From Rhizobium sp. ZPR4 (GTDB lineage: Bacteria; Pseudomonadota; Alphaproteobacteria; Rhizobiales; Rhizobiaceae): a DNA stretch of 64,000 nt. The position numbers and the translations under genes are program-made. Below the pieces are notes generated by a model. It was not told the origin of the DNA and made no database searches. It saw nothing but the letters and a program-made list of their open reading frames with translations. Positions 34,563-43,850 of this stretch are shown piece by piece. Position 1 is the stretch's first letter. Every line of letters begins with the position of its first letter. The DNA is taken from positions 744,001-808,000 of the forward strand of contig NZ_CP157969.1 of NCBI RefSeq assembly GCF_040215725.1, read 5' to 3'.

Positions 34563-35456
34563 TCACGCTTTTGCATCCGAGCCGATGAGCTCGCTCATTC
34601 GCTTGATCAGATCGTCCAGGATTGAGATGCGGTGACCGCCGGAAGGACGAATGGCGAAGTAGGCGACCTCAATCTGCGGTTCGAACGGGACCGCGACAAT
34701 ATCGGTTCCGGCGGACTGCAGGCTTGTATGATCGACGATGCCAACGCCCATGCCGGCGGCTGCAAAATAGCAGCAATTGAGCATCGATGTCTCCATCGTG
34801 CTGGTCGGCGGATGATCCTGCGTGGAGAAGGCGCGGTCGAGCGCCAGTCTGAGCGGTGAGTTGCGGCCGGGGATCAGCACGCGCTCCTCCATGAGATCGG
34901 CGGGCCGGATGACGCTTCGGGACGCAAGCCTATGTCCCGGCGCCATGGCGGCGACGGCATGGGAACTATGCAGGAGAACGGCATTCTTGTCCGCCATGCG
35001 GGGCGAGCCGAAGACGAAGCCAAGATCGTAGCGGTTCTTATCGACCATATCCCAAATATGCCGGCTGTTTTCGACATCGATGACAAGCGGAATGTCGCGC
35101 CGGTTGCCAACGACATCGAGGATGGCTTGGTGAAGATATGGCCGGACGAGCGACGTCACGCTCGCAATTCTGAGAACGATGTTTTTATGCCGACGAATGT
35201 CGTCGGCGGCCTGGGCGATCTGGTCGAGGCCAAGATACAGCCGTTCGACTTCCCGGAAGAGCTGCGTCGCCTCGGCCGTCGGCACGAGGCGGGCTCCCAC
35301 CCGCTCGAATAGTGTGATCTCGACGATTTCCTCCAGATCGCGGATGAGGCGGCTAACGGCGGGCTGCGTGACGTTCAAGGCATCGGCTGCAGCCGTGATG
35401 CCCCCTGTCATCATGACGCTTCTGAAGGCTTCCACCTGTCTTGGTTTCAATCGCAT
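34563..35456 (-). CDS. LysR-family regulator, divergent to the dap/nucleoside-hydrolase operon
   Basis: A 297-residue LysR-type regulator. The helix-turn-helix is at residues 5-65 (VEAFRSVMMTGGITAAADAL, TQPAVSRLIRDLEE). The effector domain (90-295) has the hinge and the late GMGVGIVDH segment typical of the family. It resembles the NocR/OccR group of opine-type activators in its N-terminal MRLKPRQVEAFR start. It is divergent from the ABC operon at 35592 and probably senses the imported substrate. Confidence 0.88.
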   Translation of the reverse strand: MRLKPRQVEAFRSVMMTGGITAAADALNVTQPAVSRLIRDLEEIVEITLFERVGARLVPTAEATQLFREVERLYLGLDQIAQAADDIRRHKNIVLRIASVTSLVRPYLHQAILDVVGNRRDIPLVIDVENSRHIWDMVDKNRYDLGFVFGSPRMADKNAVLLHSSHAVAAMAPGHRLASRSVIRPADLMEERVLIPGRNSPLRLALDRAFSTQDHPPTSTMETSMLNCCYFAAAGMGVGIVDHTSLQSAGTDIVAVPFEPQIEVAYFAIRPSGGHRISILDDLIKRMSELIGSDAKA

Positions 35457-35460
35457 CCCA

Positions 35461-35486
35461 ATGCCCTTTCCATAACATTAGGGCAT
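35461..35486. promoter_or_regulatory. LysR-type palindrome
   Basis: ATGCCCT at 35461-35467 and AGGGCAT at 35480-35486 are exact inverted repeats around a 12-bp spacer, just upstream of the lysR start and about 105 bp before the ABC operon. The position fits an autoregulatory recognition site. Confidence 0.5.
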
Positions 35487-35591
35487 GGATCGAACACAAA
35501 ATGCAATTTTTCTTTTCCCATCAGGTTCGTTAGTTGCAGAGAAAATCTGCTTGGAGAGTGCGGATTTCAAAAAAGCCGGAGGAATACCATC

Positions 35592-37142
35592 ATGAAATTT
35601 CTAAAGGTCGCGGCCGTCTTGGCGGCATCCGTCCTTGCCATGCCGCTCACAAGCCAGGCGAGGGATCTGACCGTTGGCCTTGCCGCCTCGACGACATCCA
35701 TGGATCCGCAGTTTTACGTCGTCGGACCGAACAGCGCGATGGCACGCAATATTTTCGATGGTCTCGTCAACCAGGATGAGAAGCAGCGGCTGCAGCCGGC
35801 ACTGGCGCTGTCCTGGAAAACCATCGACGACACGACCTGGGAATTCAAGCTTCGTCCGAATGTGAAATTCCACGACGGAAGCGATTTTACCGCCGATGAT
35901 GTCGTTGCCAGCATCAAGCGCGTGCCGCTCGCTTCCAAGAATAGTCCGAGCTCCTTTGCGGCCTATGTCAAGGCGATCACCGAGGTCACCGCGGTCGATC
36001 CGCTGACGGTTCGCATCAAGACCGATGGCCCGACGCCCCTGCTGCTGAACAATCTCAGCCGTATCGCGATCCTGCCGGCCAAGATGCAGAACACCACGAC
36101 CGAAGAGATGAATTCCGGCAAGGGCGTGATTGGTACCGGCCCGTTCAAATTCGTCTCCTGGACGCCCGACGATAACGTGGTGCTCGCGCGCAATGATGCC
36201 TATTGGGGCGAAAAGGCCGCCTGGGACAAGGTGACCTTCAAAATATTCAAGAACAGCAGCGCCCGCGTTGCGGCAATGCTTGCGGGCGATGTCGACATGA
36301 TCGAAAGCATCCCGACAGCAGACACTCGGCGGCTGCAGGCCTCCGATCAGCTGAAGGTCGTCAATGTTGCCGGAAACCGGATCATGTATCTCCACATGGA
36401 TCAGGCGCGCGAGGTATCGCCCTTCGCCAAAGGGCCTGATGGCAAGAACCCGCTCTTGAAGCCGGAGGTGCGCCGTGCGCTTTCGCTCTCGATCAACCGC
36501 GAAGCGCTCGTCGACCGCATCATGGACGGACAGGGCGTGCCAGCAGGTCAGCTCGTTCCGGAAGGCTATTTCGGCTATGACCCGTCCATCAAGGTCGATG
36601 CCTACGATCCGAACAAGGCGAAGGAACTGCTTGCCAAGGCCGGCTATCCGAACGGCTTCTCGCTGACCTTCCATGCGTCGAACGACCGCTACCCGAACGA
36701 CTCCAAGGTTGCCCAGGCGATCGGTCAGTTCTTCAGCCGCATCGGCATCAAGACCGAAGTTGCGACCCTGCCTGGCAGCGTTTACTTCACCCGCGCCTCC
36801 AATCTGGAGTTCAGCTTCATCATGGGCGGTGCGGCGGTCGAGACGGGCGAGGCATCCGGCGTGCTGGGTCCGATCCTGGAAACCTTCGGGGACAAGGCCG
36901 GGCAGGGCAATCGTGGTCGTTATTCAAATCCGGAATTCGACAAGATGCTGAGCGCCGCGCGCTCGACGCTCGATGACGGCAAGCGCGAGGAGCTGCTTCG
37001 TAAGGCGACGGAGATCGCGATGAACGACCTTGGCGTCATCCCGATCTTCTACCTCGCCAATACCTGGGCGGTGAAGAAGGATCTCTCCTATCCGGGCCGG
37101 TCGGACGGCTACACGCTTCCCTATTATGTGAAGCCGAACTGA
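35592..37142 (+). CDS. Peptide-type ABC transporter substrate-binding protein
   Basis: A 516-residue SBP_bac_5 family binding protein (DppA/OppA/NikA group). A Sec signal peptide (about residues 1-23, ending TSQARD) is visible. Family segments are [18 protein letters not shown] and [20 protein letters not shown], with [15 protein letters not shown]. It delivers substrate in the periplasm to the permeases at 40013 and 40987. This family also binds opines, glycosides and other non-peptide ligands, so the name does not fix the substrate. Confidence 0.9.
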   Translation: MKFLKVAAVLAASVLAMPLTSQARDLTVGLAASTTSMDPQFYVVGPNSAMARNIFDGLVNQDEKQRLQPALALSWKTIDDTTWEFKLRPNVKFHDGSDFTADDVVASIKRVPLASKNSPSSFAAYVKAITEVTAVDPLTVRIKTDGPTPLLLNNLSRIAILPAKMQNTTTEEMNSGKGVIGTGPFKFVSWTPDDNVVLARNDAYWGEKAAWDKVTFKIFKNSSARVAAMLAGDVDMIESIPTADTRRLQASDQLKVVNVAGNRIMYLHMDQAREVSPFAKGPDGKNPLLKPEVRRALSLSINREALVDRIMDGQGVPAGQLVPEGYFGYDPSIKVDAYDPNKAKELLAKAGYPNGFSLTFHASNDRYPNDSKVAQAIGQFFSRIGIKTEVATLPGSVYFTRASNLEFSFIMGGAAVETGEASGVLGPILETFGDKAGQGNRGRYSNPEFDKMLSAARSTLDDGKREELLRKATEIAMNDLGVIPIFYLANTWAVKKDLSYPGRSDGYTLPYYVKPN

Positions 37143-37164
37143 GCCGGCAAAAGGACGATCGAAC

Positions 37165-38046
37165 ATGTCTTTCCGCGGCGTATTTCCCTATCTCGTCTCC
37201 CCGATCGATCATTCCGGTCAGGTGATGAAGGGCGTGTTGACCGACCTCGTGGATCACCTGATCGCTTCAGGGGTTCACGGCCTGACGCCGCTCGGAAGCA
37301 CCGGCGAATTCGCCTATCTGAACTGGGATCAGCGTCGCAGCGTTGTCGATACGGTCATTGCCGCCAGCCGCGGACGCGTCCCCGTCGTGGCGGGCGTTGC
37401 ATCGACATCGACCAGCGATGCCGTCGCCCAGACCGAACATATGGTCGAGGCAGGAGCCGACGGTATCCTTGCTGTGCTGGAATCCTATTTTCCGGTCGGC
37501 GATGAGGGTGTCGAGGCCTACTTCACGGCCATTGCGAAGGCCGCGAAGGGACGGCCGGTGGTGCTCTACACCAACCCGCAATTCCAGCGTTCCGATTTGA
37601 GCCTGCCAGTCATCGAGCGGTTGAGCCGTGTCGATAACATCCGTTACATCAAGGATGCCTCGACCAATACGGGGCGTCTTCTTTCGATCATTGAGCGCAC
37701 GGAAGGCCGGATGGAGGTATTCGCCGCCTCGGCCCATATCCCGGTCTGCGTCATGATGATCGGTGGTGTCGGCTGGATGGCAGGCCCGGCTTGCGTCGTG
37801 CCGAAGCAGAGCATCGCGCTCTATGAGGCCGCAAATGCCGGCGATTGGGCAAGAGCGATGGAGCTGCAGCGGCCACTCTGGCGGGTCAACGAGATCTTCG
37901 CAAAATATTCGATCGCCGCCTGCATCAAGACGGCACTGGAGCTGCAGGGCTTTGCGGTCGGCGCCCCCATGCATCCGCAGCTCCCCCTTGGCGAGACCGC
38001 ACGAACCGAGATCGCAGGAGTTCTTCGTGAACTCGGCGCGCTTTGA
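37165..38046 (+). CDS. DapA/N-acetylneuraminate lyase-family aldolase
   Basis: A 293-residue class I aldolase of the dihydrodipicolinate synthase superfamily. The Schiff-base lysine is Lys163 (YIKDAST), the proton-relay tyrosine Tyr135 (VVLYTNPQ), and the carboxylate-binding loop is GSTGE at 44-48. It is probably catabolic rather than biosynthetic, because it lies between a transporter binding protein and two nucleoside hydrolases. It could cleave or dehydrate a 2-keto acid derived from the imported compound; which one is unknown. Confidence 0.85.
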   Translation: MSFRGVFPYLVSPIDHSGQVMKGVLTDLVDHLIASGVHGLTPLGSTGEFAYLNWDQRRSVVDTVIAASRGRVPVVAGVASTSTSDAVAQTEHMVEAGADGILAVLESYFPVGDEGVEAYFTAIAKAAKGRPVVLYTNPQFQRSDLSLPVIERLSRVDNIRYIKDASTNTGRLLSIIERTEGRMEVFAASAHIPVCVMMIGGVGWMAGPACVVPKQSIALYEAANAGDWARAMELQRPLWRVNEIFAKYSIAACIKTALELQGFAVGAPMHPQLPLGETARTEIAGVLRELGAL

Positions 38047-38079
38047 GACCGCATTTTCCATTCATTGAAGGCATGTCCC

Positions 38080-39039
38080 ATGAAGCCGATTTCGATCATT
38101 GTCGATTGTGACCCCGGAATTGACGATACGATCGCCCTTCTGACCGCATTCGTATCGCCGGAGCTTAACATCCTCGGCATCACGCCGGTCTGCGGTAACC
38201 AGCCTCTGGAGCGCACCGTGCGCAACGCCCTTCAGGTTTGCGAGCTCGGTCGGCGTTCCGATATCCCAGTCTTTGCCGGCTGTTTTCGTCCGATGCTGCG
38301 CGAGCCGATCTACGGCCAGTTTCACGGCAAGACCGGGCTTGGCAACACGATCTTGCCGGAGCCTGAAAAGATGGCCGAGAGCAAATCGGCGGTCGATTTC
38401 CTCATCGACACCCTGAGCGAAGCGGCACGAACGGGCGAGCGCGTCACGCTTTGCTGCCTCGGGCCAATGACCAATATCGCCGTCGCCCTCAGGATGAAGC
38501 CGCAGATCGCCGAAGGTATCGAACGGATCGTCATGATGGGGGGCGCCTATCGCGAACCCGGCAATCGGACGATGACCTCCGAATTCAACATGCTGGCGGA
38601 CCCGCATGCGGCGCATGTGGTCTTCTCAAGCGGAATCCCGCTCGTTGCTCTCGCGCTCGATGCGACGCATCAGGTGATGCTGAAGCCCGAGCATGTCGCC
38701 GAGTTCTCGCGTGTCAGCGGCCGTATCTCGCAGACGCTTGCCGAGCTGATGGCCTTCTGGGATCGCAATGACGTGCGCCGCTACGGTTCGCGCGGAGGAC
38801 CGCTGCATGATCCTCTGGTGATCGCCTATATCCTTGTCCCGCATCTTTTCGTGACCGAGAAGGCCCGCGTCTTCGTCGAGCATGAAAGCGAGCTCTGCAT
38901 GGGCCAGACGATCGCCGACTGGTACGGCAAGAGCGGCCTCGAGCCGAATGCCGACATCGTGACCAAGGTCGATGCCGAGGGTGTGATCGCCTTCTTCCTC
39001 GACCGGCTGTCGCGCTATGCCGAAAAGGCTGTCGCATGA
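38080..39039 (+). CDS. Inosine/uridine-preferring nucleoside hydrolase, copy 1
   Basis: A 319-residue IUNH-family enzyme that cleaves the N-glycosidic bond of ribonucleosides or related compounds. The calcium-binding DCDPGIDD cluster is at residues 9-16. GPMTNIAVAL and MMGGAYREPG, then EFNMLADPHAAHVVF, give the second half of the metal site. It starts at ATG 38080; an upstream ATG at 38065 lacks support. It overlaps the next gene by 4 bp. Confidence 0.9.
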   Translation: MKPISIIVDCDPGIDDTIALLTAFVSPELNILGITPVCGNQPLERTVRNALQVCELGRRSDIPVFAGCFRPMLREPIYGQFHGKTGLGNTILPEPEKMAESKSAVDFLIDTLSEAARTGERVTLCCLGPMTNIAVALRMKPQIAEGIERIVMMGGAYREPGNRTMTSEFNMLADPHAAHVVFSSGIPLVALALDATHQVMLKPEHVAEFSRVSGRISQTLAELMAFWDRNDVRRYGSRGGPLHDPLVIAYILVPHLFVTEKARVFVEHESELCMGQTIADWYGKSGLEPNADIVTKVDAEGVIAFFLDRLSRYAEKAVA

Positions 39040-40007
39040 CGCGCGAGAAGATCATCATCGATGCCGATCCCGGCGTGGACGATGCCGCCGCCATCCTGAT
39101 GGCGCTTGCATCGCCGGAAGTCGATGTGCGCGGCCTCTCGATCGTCGCCGGCAATGTTGCCCTTCGCGATACGGTGCTCAACGCCTGCAAGATCGTCGGC
39201 CTCAGCGGTCGCCATGACGTGCCGGTTCATGCAGGCGCGGCCGGACCGCTTGTGCGGGACCAGGTCTATGGCAAATATGCCCGCATCGGTGCGTTTGACG
39301 ATGCCTTGGTCAAACCTGGCGACATCGGCCCATCCGAAGAACATGCCGTGCATTTCATCGTGCGCTCGGCGCGCGAAGCGGCAAAGGTCGGCGAAAAGAT
39401 CACCATCTGCGCCATCGGGCCGATGACCAATATTGCCCTGGCGCTCATCCAGCATCCGGACGTGGCAGCGGGCATAAGGCAGATCGTTTCGATGGGCGGC
39501 GCTTTCTCGGCGCTGGGGCACCGCACGCCCTGGGCCGAGTTCAACATCTATGCTGATCCGCATGCCGCCGAGATTGTCTATCGCTCCGGCGTGCCGATCG
39601 TCGTGATGCCGCTCGACATGACGTTCCAGGCACTGTTTACTTTAGAGCATTTCGAGCGGTTCCGGGCCGGCGGCGAGGCAGGCAAGGCGCTTTTCAATCT
39701 GTTTTCCACCTTCGACCGCAGCGATGTCGGGCGGTTTGGCAGGCCGGGTGGCCCGATCCACGACGCCACAACGATCGCCTGGCTCATCCGCCCGGATTTG
39801 TTCACCAGCCGCAAGGCTTTCGTCGGCGTGCAGGTGACGGGCCTTACCATGGGATACACCTTTGCCGACTTTTACGGGAAATTGGATCGGTCGGCGAATG
39901 CCACCGTTGTCACTGAAGTCGACGAGGCCGGGTTCATCGCACTGCTGATCGAGCGCATCGCCCGCTACGGGCAAAGCGGGCTCGGGGCTACAGCGCAGGG
40001 AGGTTGA
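39036..40007 (+). CDS. Inosine/uridine-preferring nucleoside hydrolase, copy 2
   Basis: A 323-residue IUNH paralogue, coupled to copy 1 by ATGA. The metal cluster DADPGVDD is at 9-16, and MGGAFSALG with EFNIYADPHAAEIVY complete the family pattern. The two copies differ widely outside the motifs, so they likely have different specificities or form a heteromer. A GHRTPW segment replaces the usual loop and may alter base preference. Confidence 0.9.
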   Translation: MTREKIIIDADPGVDDAAAILMALASPEVDVRGLSIVAGNVALRDTVLNACKIVGLSGRHDVPVHAGAAGPLVRDQVYGKYARIGAFDDALVKPGDIGPSEEHAVHFIVRSAREAAKVGEKITICAIGPMTNIALALIQHPDVAAGIRQIVSMGGAFSALGHRTPWAEFNIYADPHAAEIVYRSGVPIVVMPLDMTFQALFTLEHFERFRAGGEAGKALFNLFSTFDRSDVGRFGRPGGPIHDATTIAWLIRPDLFTSRKAFVGVQVTGLTMGYTFADFYGKLDRSANATVVTEVDEAGFIALLIERIARYGQSGLGATAQGG

Positions 40008-40012
40008 ATTTC

Positions 40013-40987
40013 ATGGGCGGATATTTGCTGAGCCGGTCGATCCAGACCGTTCTTACGCTGCTCGTCATGTCAGTTCTGGTTTTTGCCGGGCTCTATCTCG
40101 TCGGCAATCCGGTCGATGTGCTGTTGAGCCCGACGGCAACGCCGGCGGAGCGTCTTCAAGTCATCCAGTCCTTCGGTCTCGATAAGCCGGTCTGGGAGCA
40201 ATACTGGCTGTTTCTCACCCGTGCGCTTTCGGGCGATCTCGGCAATTCCTTCGTCTATAATCAACCGGCGCTGACGCTGATCCTGCACCGCATGCCGGCG
40301 ACCCTGGAACTCGCCTTCGTTGCCCTGGTCATGGCGCTCGTGATCGGCATCCCGCTTGGCGTCTATGCCGGTCTCAAGCCGAAGGGCCTGATCTCGAAAT
40401 CGATCATGACCTTCTCGATCCTCGGCTTCAGCCTACCGACCTTCTGGATCGGCCTTGTGATGATCATGCTGTTCAGCGTGCATTTTGGCTGGCTGCCGGC
40501 ATCAGGCCGCGGGCAGACGGTGCCTGTCTTCGGAGTGCCGCTCAGCCTCTTCACCTTGGATGGGCTGTCTCATCTGGTGCTGCCGGCCTTCAATCTGGCA
40601 CTCTTCAAGATTTCGCTCGTCATCCGCCTGACTCGTGCCGGCGTAATGGAGACGATGCAGCTCGATTTCGTCCGGTTCGCCCGTGCCAAGGGTCTCACGG
40701 AACGGCGGATCGTCACCGTGCATGTGCTGAAGAACACCTTGATCCCGCTGATCACCGTGATCGGCCTGGAGCTTGGATCGCTGATCGCCTTTGCTGTCGT
40801 GACCGAGACGATCTTTGCCTGGCCCGGCATGGGCAAGCTCATCATCGACGCGATCGGCGTGCTCGACCGCCCGGTCATCCTCGCCTATCTGATGATCACC
40901 GTCGTGATGTTCAGCATCATCAATCTGCTGGTCGACATCCTCTATTCGATCGTCGATCCCCGCGTTCGTCTCGAAGGAAATTCGTAA
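40013..40987 (+). CDS. Peptide-type ABC permease, DppB-like
   Basis: A 324-residue inner-membrane permease with about six helices. The EAA-like loop is ARAKGLTERRIVTVHVLKNT, and the family ending FSIINLLVDILYSIVDPRVR is present. ATG 40013 follows CAGGGAGG by nine bases; a TTG at 40004 is less likely. It pairs with the next permease. Confidence 0.9.
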   Translation: MGGYLLSRSIQTVLTLLVMSVLVFAGLYLVGNPVDVLLSPTATPAERLQVIQSFGLDKPVWEQYWLFLTRALSGDLGNSFVYNQPALTLILHRMPATLELAFVALVMALVIGIPLGVYAGLKPKGLISKSIMTFSILGFSLPTFWIGLVMIMLFSVHFGWLPASGRGQTVPVFGVPLSLFTLDGLSHLVLPAFNLALFKISLVIRLTRAGVMETMQLDFVRFARAKGLTERRIVTVHVLKNTLIPLITVIGLELGSLIAFAVVTETIFAWPGMGKLIIDAIGVLDRPVILAYLMITVVMFSIINLLVDILYSIVDPRVRLEGNS

Positions 40988-41925
40988 TGGCCGAGAATAG
41001 CTCAAACGCTGGCTCGGTGCATGCGAGCAAGGGGAGTGCAGGCAAAGGCGCATCGCGATCACCCTTCCGCCAGACGATGTCGGCCCTTCTGCACGACAAG
41101 CTTGCGCTGGCGGGCCTCATCATCGTTTCCATCTTCGTGGTTACTGCATTATTCGCGCCGTTGCTCGCCCCGCAGAATCCCTATGATCTGTCCCAGCTCG
41201 ACATTCTCGATGGGCGCCTGCCGCCTGGCTCGCATAGCACGAGCGGCATGCTCTATCTGATCGGCACGGACGATCAGGGCCGTGATCTGATGAGCGCGAT
41301 CCTCTATGGTCTTCGCACCAGCCTGCTGGTGGGCATATCGAGTGCGGCCGTAGCACTTGTCATAGGCGCTTCCATCGGGCTCGTCAGCGCCTATGTCGGC
41401 GGCCGCCTCGATGCTTTCCTGATGCGGGTAGTCGATATCCAGCTAAGTTTCCCCGCCATTCTCATCGCGCTGATCTTTCTCGCCATCCTCGGCCAGGGTG
41501 TCGACAAGATCATCCTGGCGCTCATCGTCACGCAATGGGCCTATTATGCCCGCACGATCCGCGGCTCGGCGCTGGTGGAGCGCAAGCGCGCCTATGTGGA
41601 TGCCGCCCGCTCGATGGCCCTGCCTGATCGCAGCATCCTCTTTCGTCATATCCTGCCGAACTGCCTGCCGCCCCTGATCGTCGTTGCCACGATGCGCGTG
41701 GCCTATGCCATCATGCTGGAGGCGACGCTCTCCTTCCTCGGTATCGGTCTGCCGGTCACGCAACCCTCCCTCGGTCTGCTGATCTCCAACGGCTTCGAAT
41801 ATCTGCTCTCCGGCGATTACTGGATCAGCTTCTTTCCGGGTCTTGCGCTTCTCATGCTCATCGTCGGGATCAATCTTATCGGCGATGCGCTGCGCGATAT
41901 CCTCAATCCACGGCGGGAAGGCTGA
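40987..41925 (+). CDS. Peptide-type ABC permease, DppC-like
   Basis: A 312-residue permease with a hydrophilic N-terminal tail of about 30 residues, then LALAGLIIVSIFVVTALFAP and a C-terminal EAA loop (VDAARSMALPDRSILFRHIL). The end, GINLIGDALRDILNPR, is diagnostic of the DppC/OppC group. It overlaps dppB by one base. Confidence 0.9.
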   Translation: MAENSSNAGSVHASKGSAGKGASRSPFRQTMSALLHDKLALAGLIIVSIFVVTALFAPLLAPQNPYDLSQLDILDGRLPPGSHSTSGMLYLIGTDDQGRDLMSAILYGLRTSLLVGISSAAVALVIGASIGLVSAYVGGRLDAFLMRVVDIQLSFPAILIALIFLAILGQGVDKIILALIVTQWAYYARTIRGSALVERKRAYVDAARSMALPDRSILFRHILPNCLPPLIVVATMRVAYAIMLEATLSFLGIGLPVTQPSLGLLISNGFEYLLSGDYWISFFPGLALLMLIVGINLIGDALRDILNPRREG

Positions 41926-41928
41926 GCC

Positions 41929-43734
41929 ATGACCAAACCGATCCTTTCGATCTCCAAGCTCAACACGGCCTTCCGCGTCGGCGGCGAATGGCGCAATGTC
42001 ATCAGCGATATCAGCTTCGATATCGGCCCGAAGGAAACCGTTGCCGTCGTCGGCGAATCCGGCTCCGGCAAGAGCGTCACGGCGATGTCGATCATGCGGC
42101 TTCTGTCGCCGGCCAATTCACGTATCACTGGCAGGATCGAATTTGAGGGACAGGATCTTCTGTCCCTGCCGCTCAACGCCATGCAGGCGATCCGCGGCAA
42201 TCGGATCGGCATGATTTTTCAAGAACCGATGACCTCGCTCAATCCGGTTCTGAAGATCGGCCAGCAGATCACCGAGGTTCTGGTGCAACATCGCGGCATG
42301 TCGCAATCGCAGGCCGAAGCCGAGGCCGTGCGCCTGCTCGAGAAGGTGCGCATCCCCTCGGCAAAATCGCGTCTCAACGAATATCCGATGAATTTTTCCG
42401 GCGGCATGCGTCAGCGCGTGGTGATTGCGATCGCGCTTGCCTGCGATCCGAAGCTGCTAATCGCCGACGAACCGACGACGGCGCTCGACGTGACCATTCA
42501 GGCGCAGATCCTCGGCCTGATCAAGACGCTGCAGGAAGAGGAGGGTATGTCCGTCCTCTTCATCACCCATGACATGGGCGTCGTCGCCGAGATTTCCGAT
42601 CGCACGGTCGTCATGTATCGTGGCGAGCAGGTCGAGACGGATGCGACGGCGGCGCTCTTTGCCGGTGCCAGGCATCCCTATACGCGGGCGCTTCTTTCGG
42701 CGGTGCCGCAGCTCGGCTCGATGACCGGGAAGGACCGGCCGCTGCGCTTTCCGCAGGTGGATATGGCGACTGGCGAAGTGCAGCCCGTCAAGCCGACCGA
42801 GGACACGGTAAAGCTGAACCAGCCGCCGATCCTGAGGGTCGATAACCTCATCACCCGTTTTCCGGTCAAGCGTGGCTTCCTGCGCAGGACCGTCGGCAGC
42901 ATCCACGCCGTCGAAGGCGTCTCGCTCGAGCTCCGGCAGGGCGAAACTCTGTCGCTTGTCGGCGAATCCGGCTGCGGCAAGTCGACGACCGGCCGTTCGA
43001 TCATCCGTCTTGCCCCGGCGATGTCAGGCGAAATCCGCATCGACGGCAAGGATGTCCTGAAGGCCGGCAAGGGCGATCTCGCCGATATCAGGCGCGAAGC
43101 GCAGATGATCTTCCAGGACCCGTTCGAAAGCCTCAATCCGCGCATGCGTGTCGGTCAGGCGATCGCCGAGCCGATCATTGCCCACGGGCTGGCAAGTGCC
43201 TCGCAGGCAAAGGATCGCGTCGGCGACCTTCTCGAACGGGTCGGCCTTTCCGCCTCTATGGCGGATCGCTTCCCGCATGAATTTTCAGGCGGGCAGCGCC
43301 AGCGCGTGTGCATCGCCCGGGCACTCGCGCTCGAGCCGAAGCTTCTCATTGCCGATGAATCGGTTTCCGCGCTCGACGTTTCCGTCAAGGCGCAGGTCAT
43401 TAATCTCATGCTGGATCTGCAGGAGAAATACGGGCTTGGCTATCTCTTCATCAGCCACGACATGGCGGTCGTGGAGCGCATCAGCCACCGCGTTGCGGTG
43501 ATGTATCTCGGTGAGATCGTCGAAATCGGACCTCGCCGGGCTGTTTTCGACAATCCGCAACACGACTACACCAAGCGCCTGATGGCGGCAGTTCCGATTG
43601 CCGATCCCACGCGGCGCCAGGTGCGCCGCATCTCCAATGAGGAGATCGGGAGCCCGTTCCGCACAACCGGCTACCAGCCGCCGAAGCGTACATACGAACA
43701 GGCCGGCGATGGCCATTTTTTCCAGGTGGCTTGA
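41929..43734 (+). CDS. Fused peptide-type ABC ATPase (DppD-DppF)
   Basis: A 601-residue protein with two complete ATPase modules. Module 1: Walker A GESGSGKSVT, signature FSGGMRQR, Walker B LLIADEPTTALD. Module 2: GESGCGKSTT, FSGGQRQR, LLIADESVSALD, where Ser replaces the usual Pro. An OppD-type extension ends each half. The fused design is common in rhizobia. It completes the importer and is last in the operon. Confidence 0.92.
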   Translation: MTKPILSISKLNTAFRVGGEWRNVISDISFDIGPKETVAVVGESGSGKSVTAMSIMRLLSPANSRITGRIEFEGQDLLSLPLNAMQAIRGNRIGMIFQEPMTSLNPVLKIGQQITEVLVQHRGMSQSQAEAEAVRLLEKVRIPSAKSRLNEYPMNFSGGMRQRVVIAIALACDPKLLIADEPTTALDVTIQAQILGLIKTLQEEEGMSVLFITHDMGVVAEISDRTVVMYRGEQVETDATAALFAGARHPYTRALLSAVPQLGSMTGKDRPLRFPQVDMATGEVQPVKPTEDTVKLNQPPILRVDNLITRFPVKRGFLRRTVGSIHAVEGVSLELRQGETLSLVGESGCGKSTTGRSIIRLAPAMSGEIRIDGKDVLKAGKGDLADIRREAQMIFQDPFESLNPRMRVGQAIAEPIIAHGLASASQAKDRVGDLLERVGLSASMADRFPHEFSGGQRQRVCIARALALEPKLLIADESVSALDVSVKAQVINLMLDLQEKYGLGYLFISHDMAVVERISHRVAVMYLGEIVEIGPRRAVFDNPQHDYTKRLMAAVPIADPTRRQVRRISNEEIGSPFRTTGYQPPKRTYEQAGDGHFFQVA

Positions 43735-43743
43735 GAGAGACGT

Positions 43744-43766
43744 CGCGCCATGACGGCGATGGCGCG
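43744..43766 (+). terminator. Weak hairpin after the importer operon
   Basis: CGCGCCAT and ATGGCGCG form an 8-bp stem with a 7-nt loop, 10 bp past the ATPase stop. The U-run is lacking directly after the stem, but GGTTTTC follows 13 bp on. Confidence 0.5.
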
Positions 43767-43795
43767 GCTTACGGCTCGGTTTTCAGATTGGCAGT

Positions 43796-43819
43796 CGTTG
43801 TATACGGGGAAATATAATG
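43796..43819 (+). promoter_or_regulatory. Candidate ModE (molybdate-responsive) box
   Basis: CGTTGTAT and ATATAATG flank an 8-bp spacer. Each half differs by one base from the CGTTATAT half-site I recall for the E. coli modABCD operator (CGTTATAT, 8 bp, ACATAACG). The box overlaps a possible -10 TATAAT (43813-43818) of the FecBCD-type operon, where a repressor would act. Confidence 0.45.
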
Positions 43820-43850
43820 ATAGCGGTTGGAATCCTTCCGGGAGAATTCC

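Noticed and set aside
43788..43818. TTGGCA and TATAAT as a sigma-70 promoter
   Set aside because: The 19-bp spacing is not optimal; noted only as a possible -10 under the ModE-like box.
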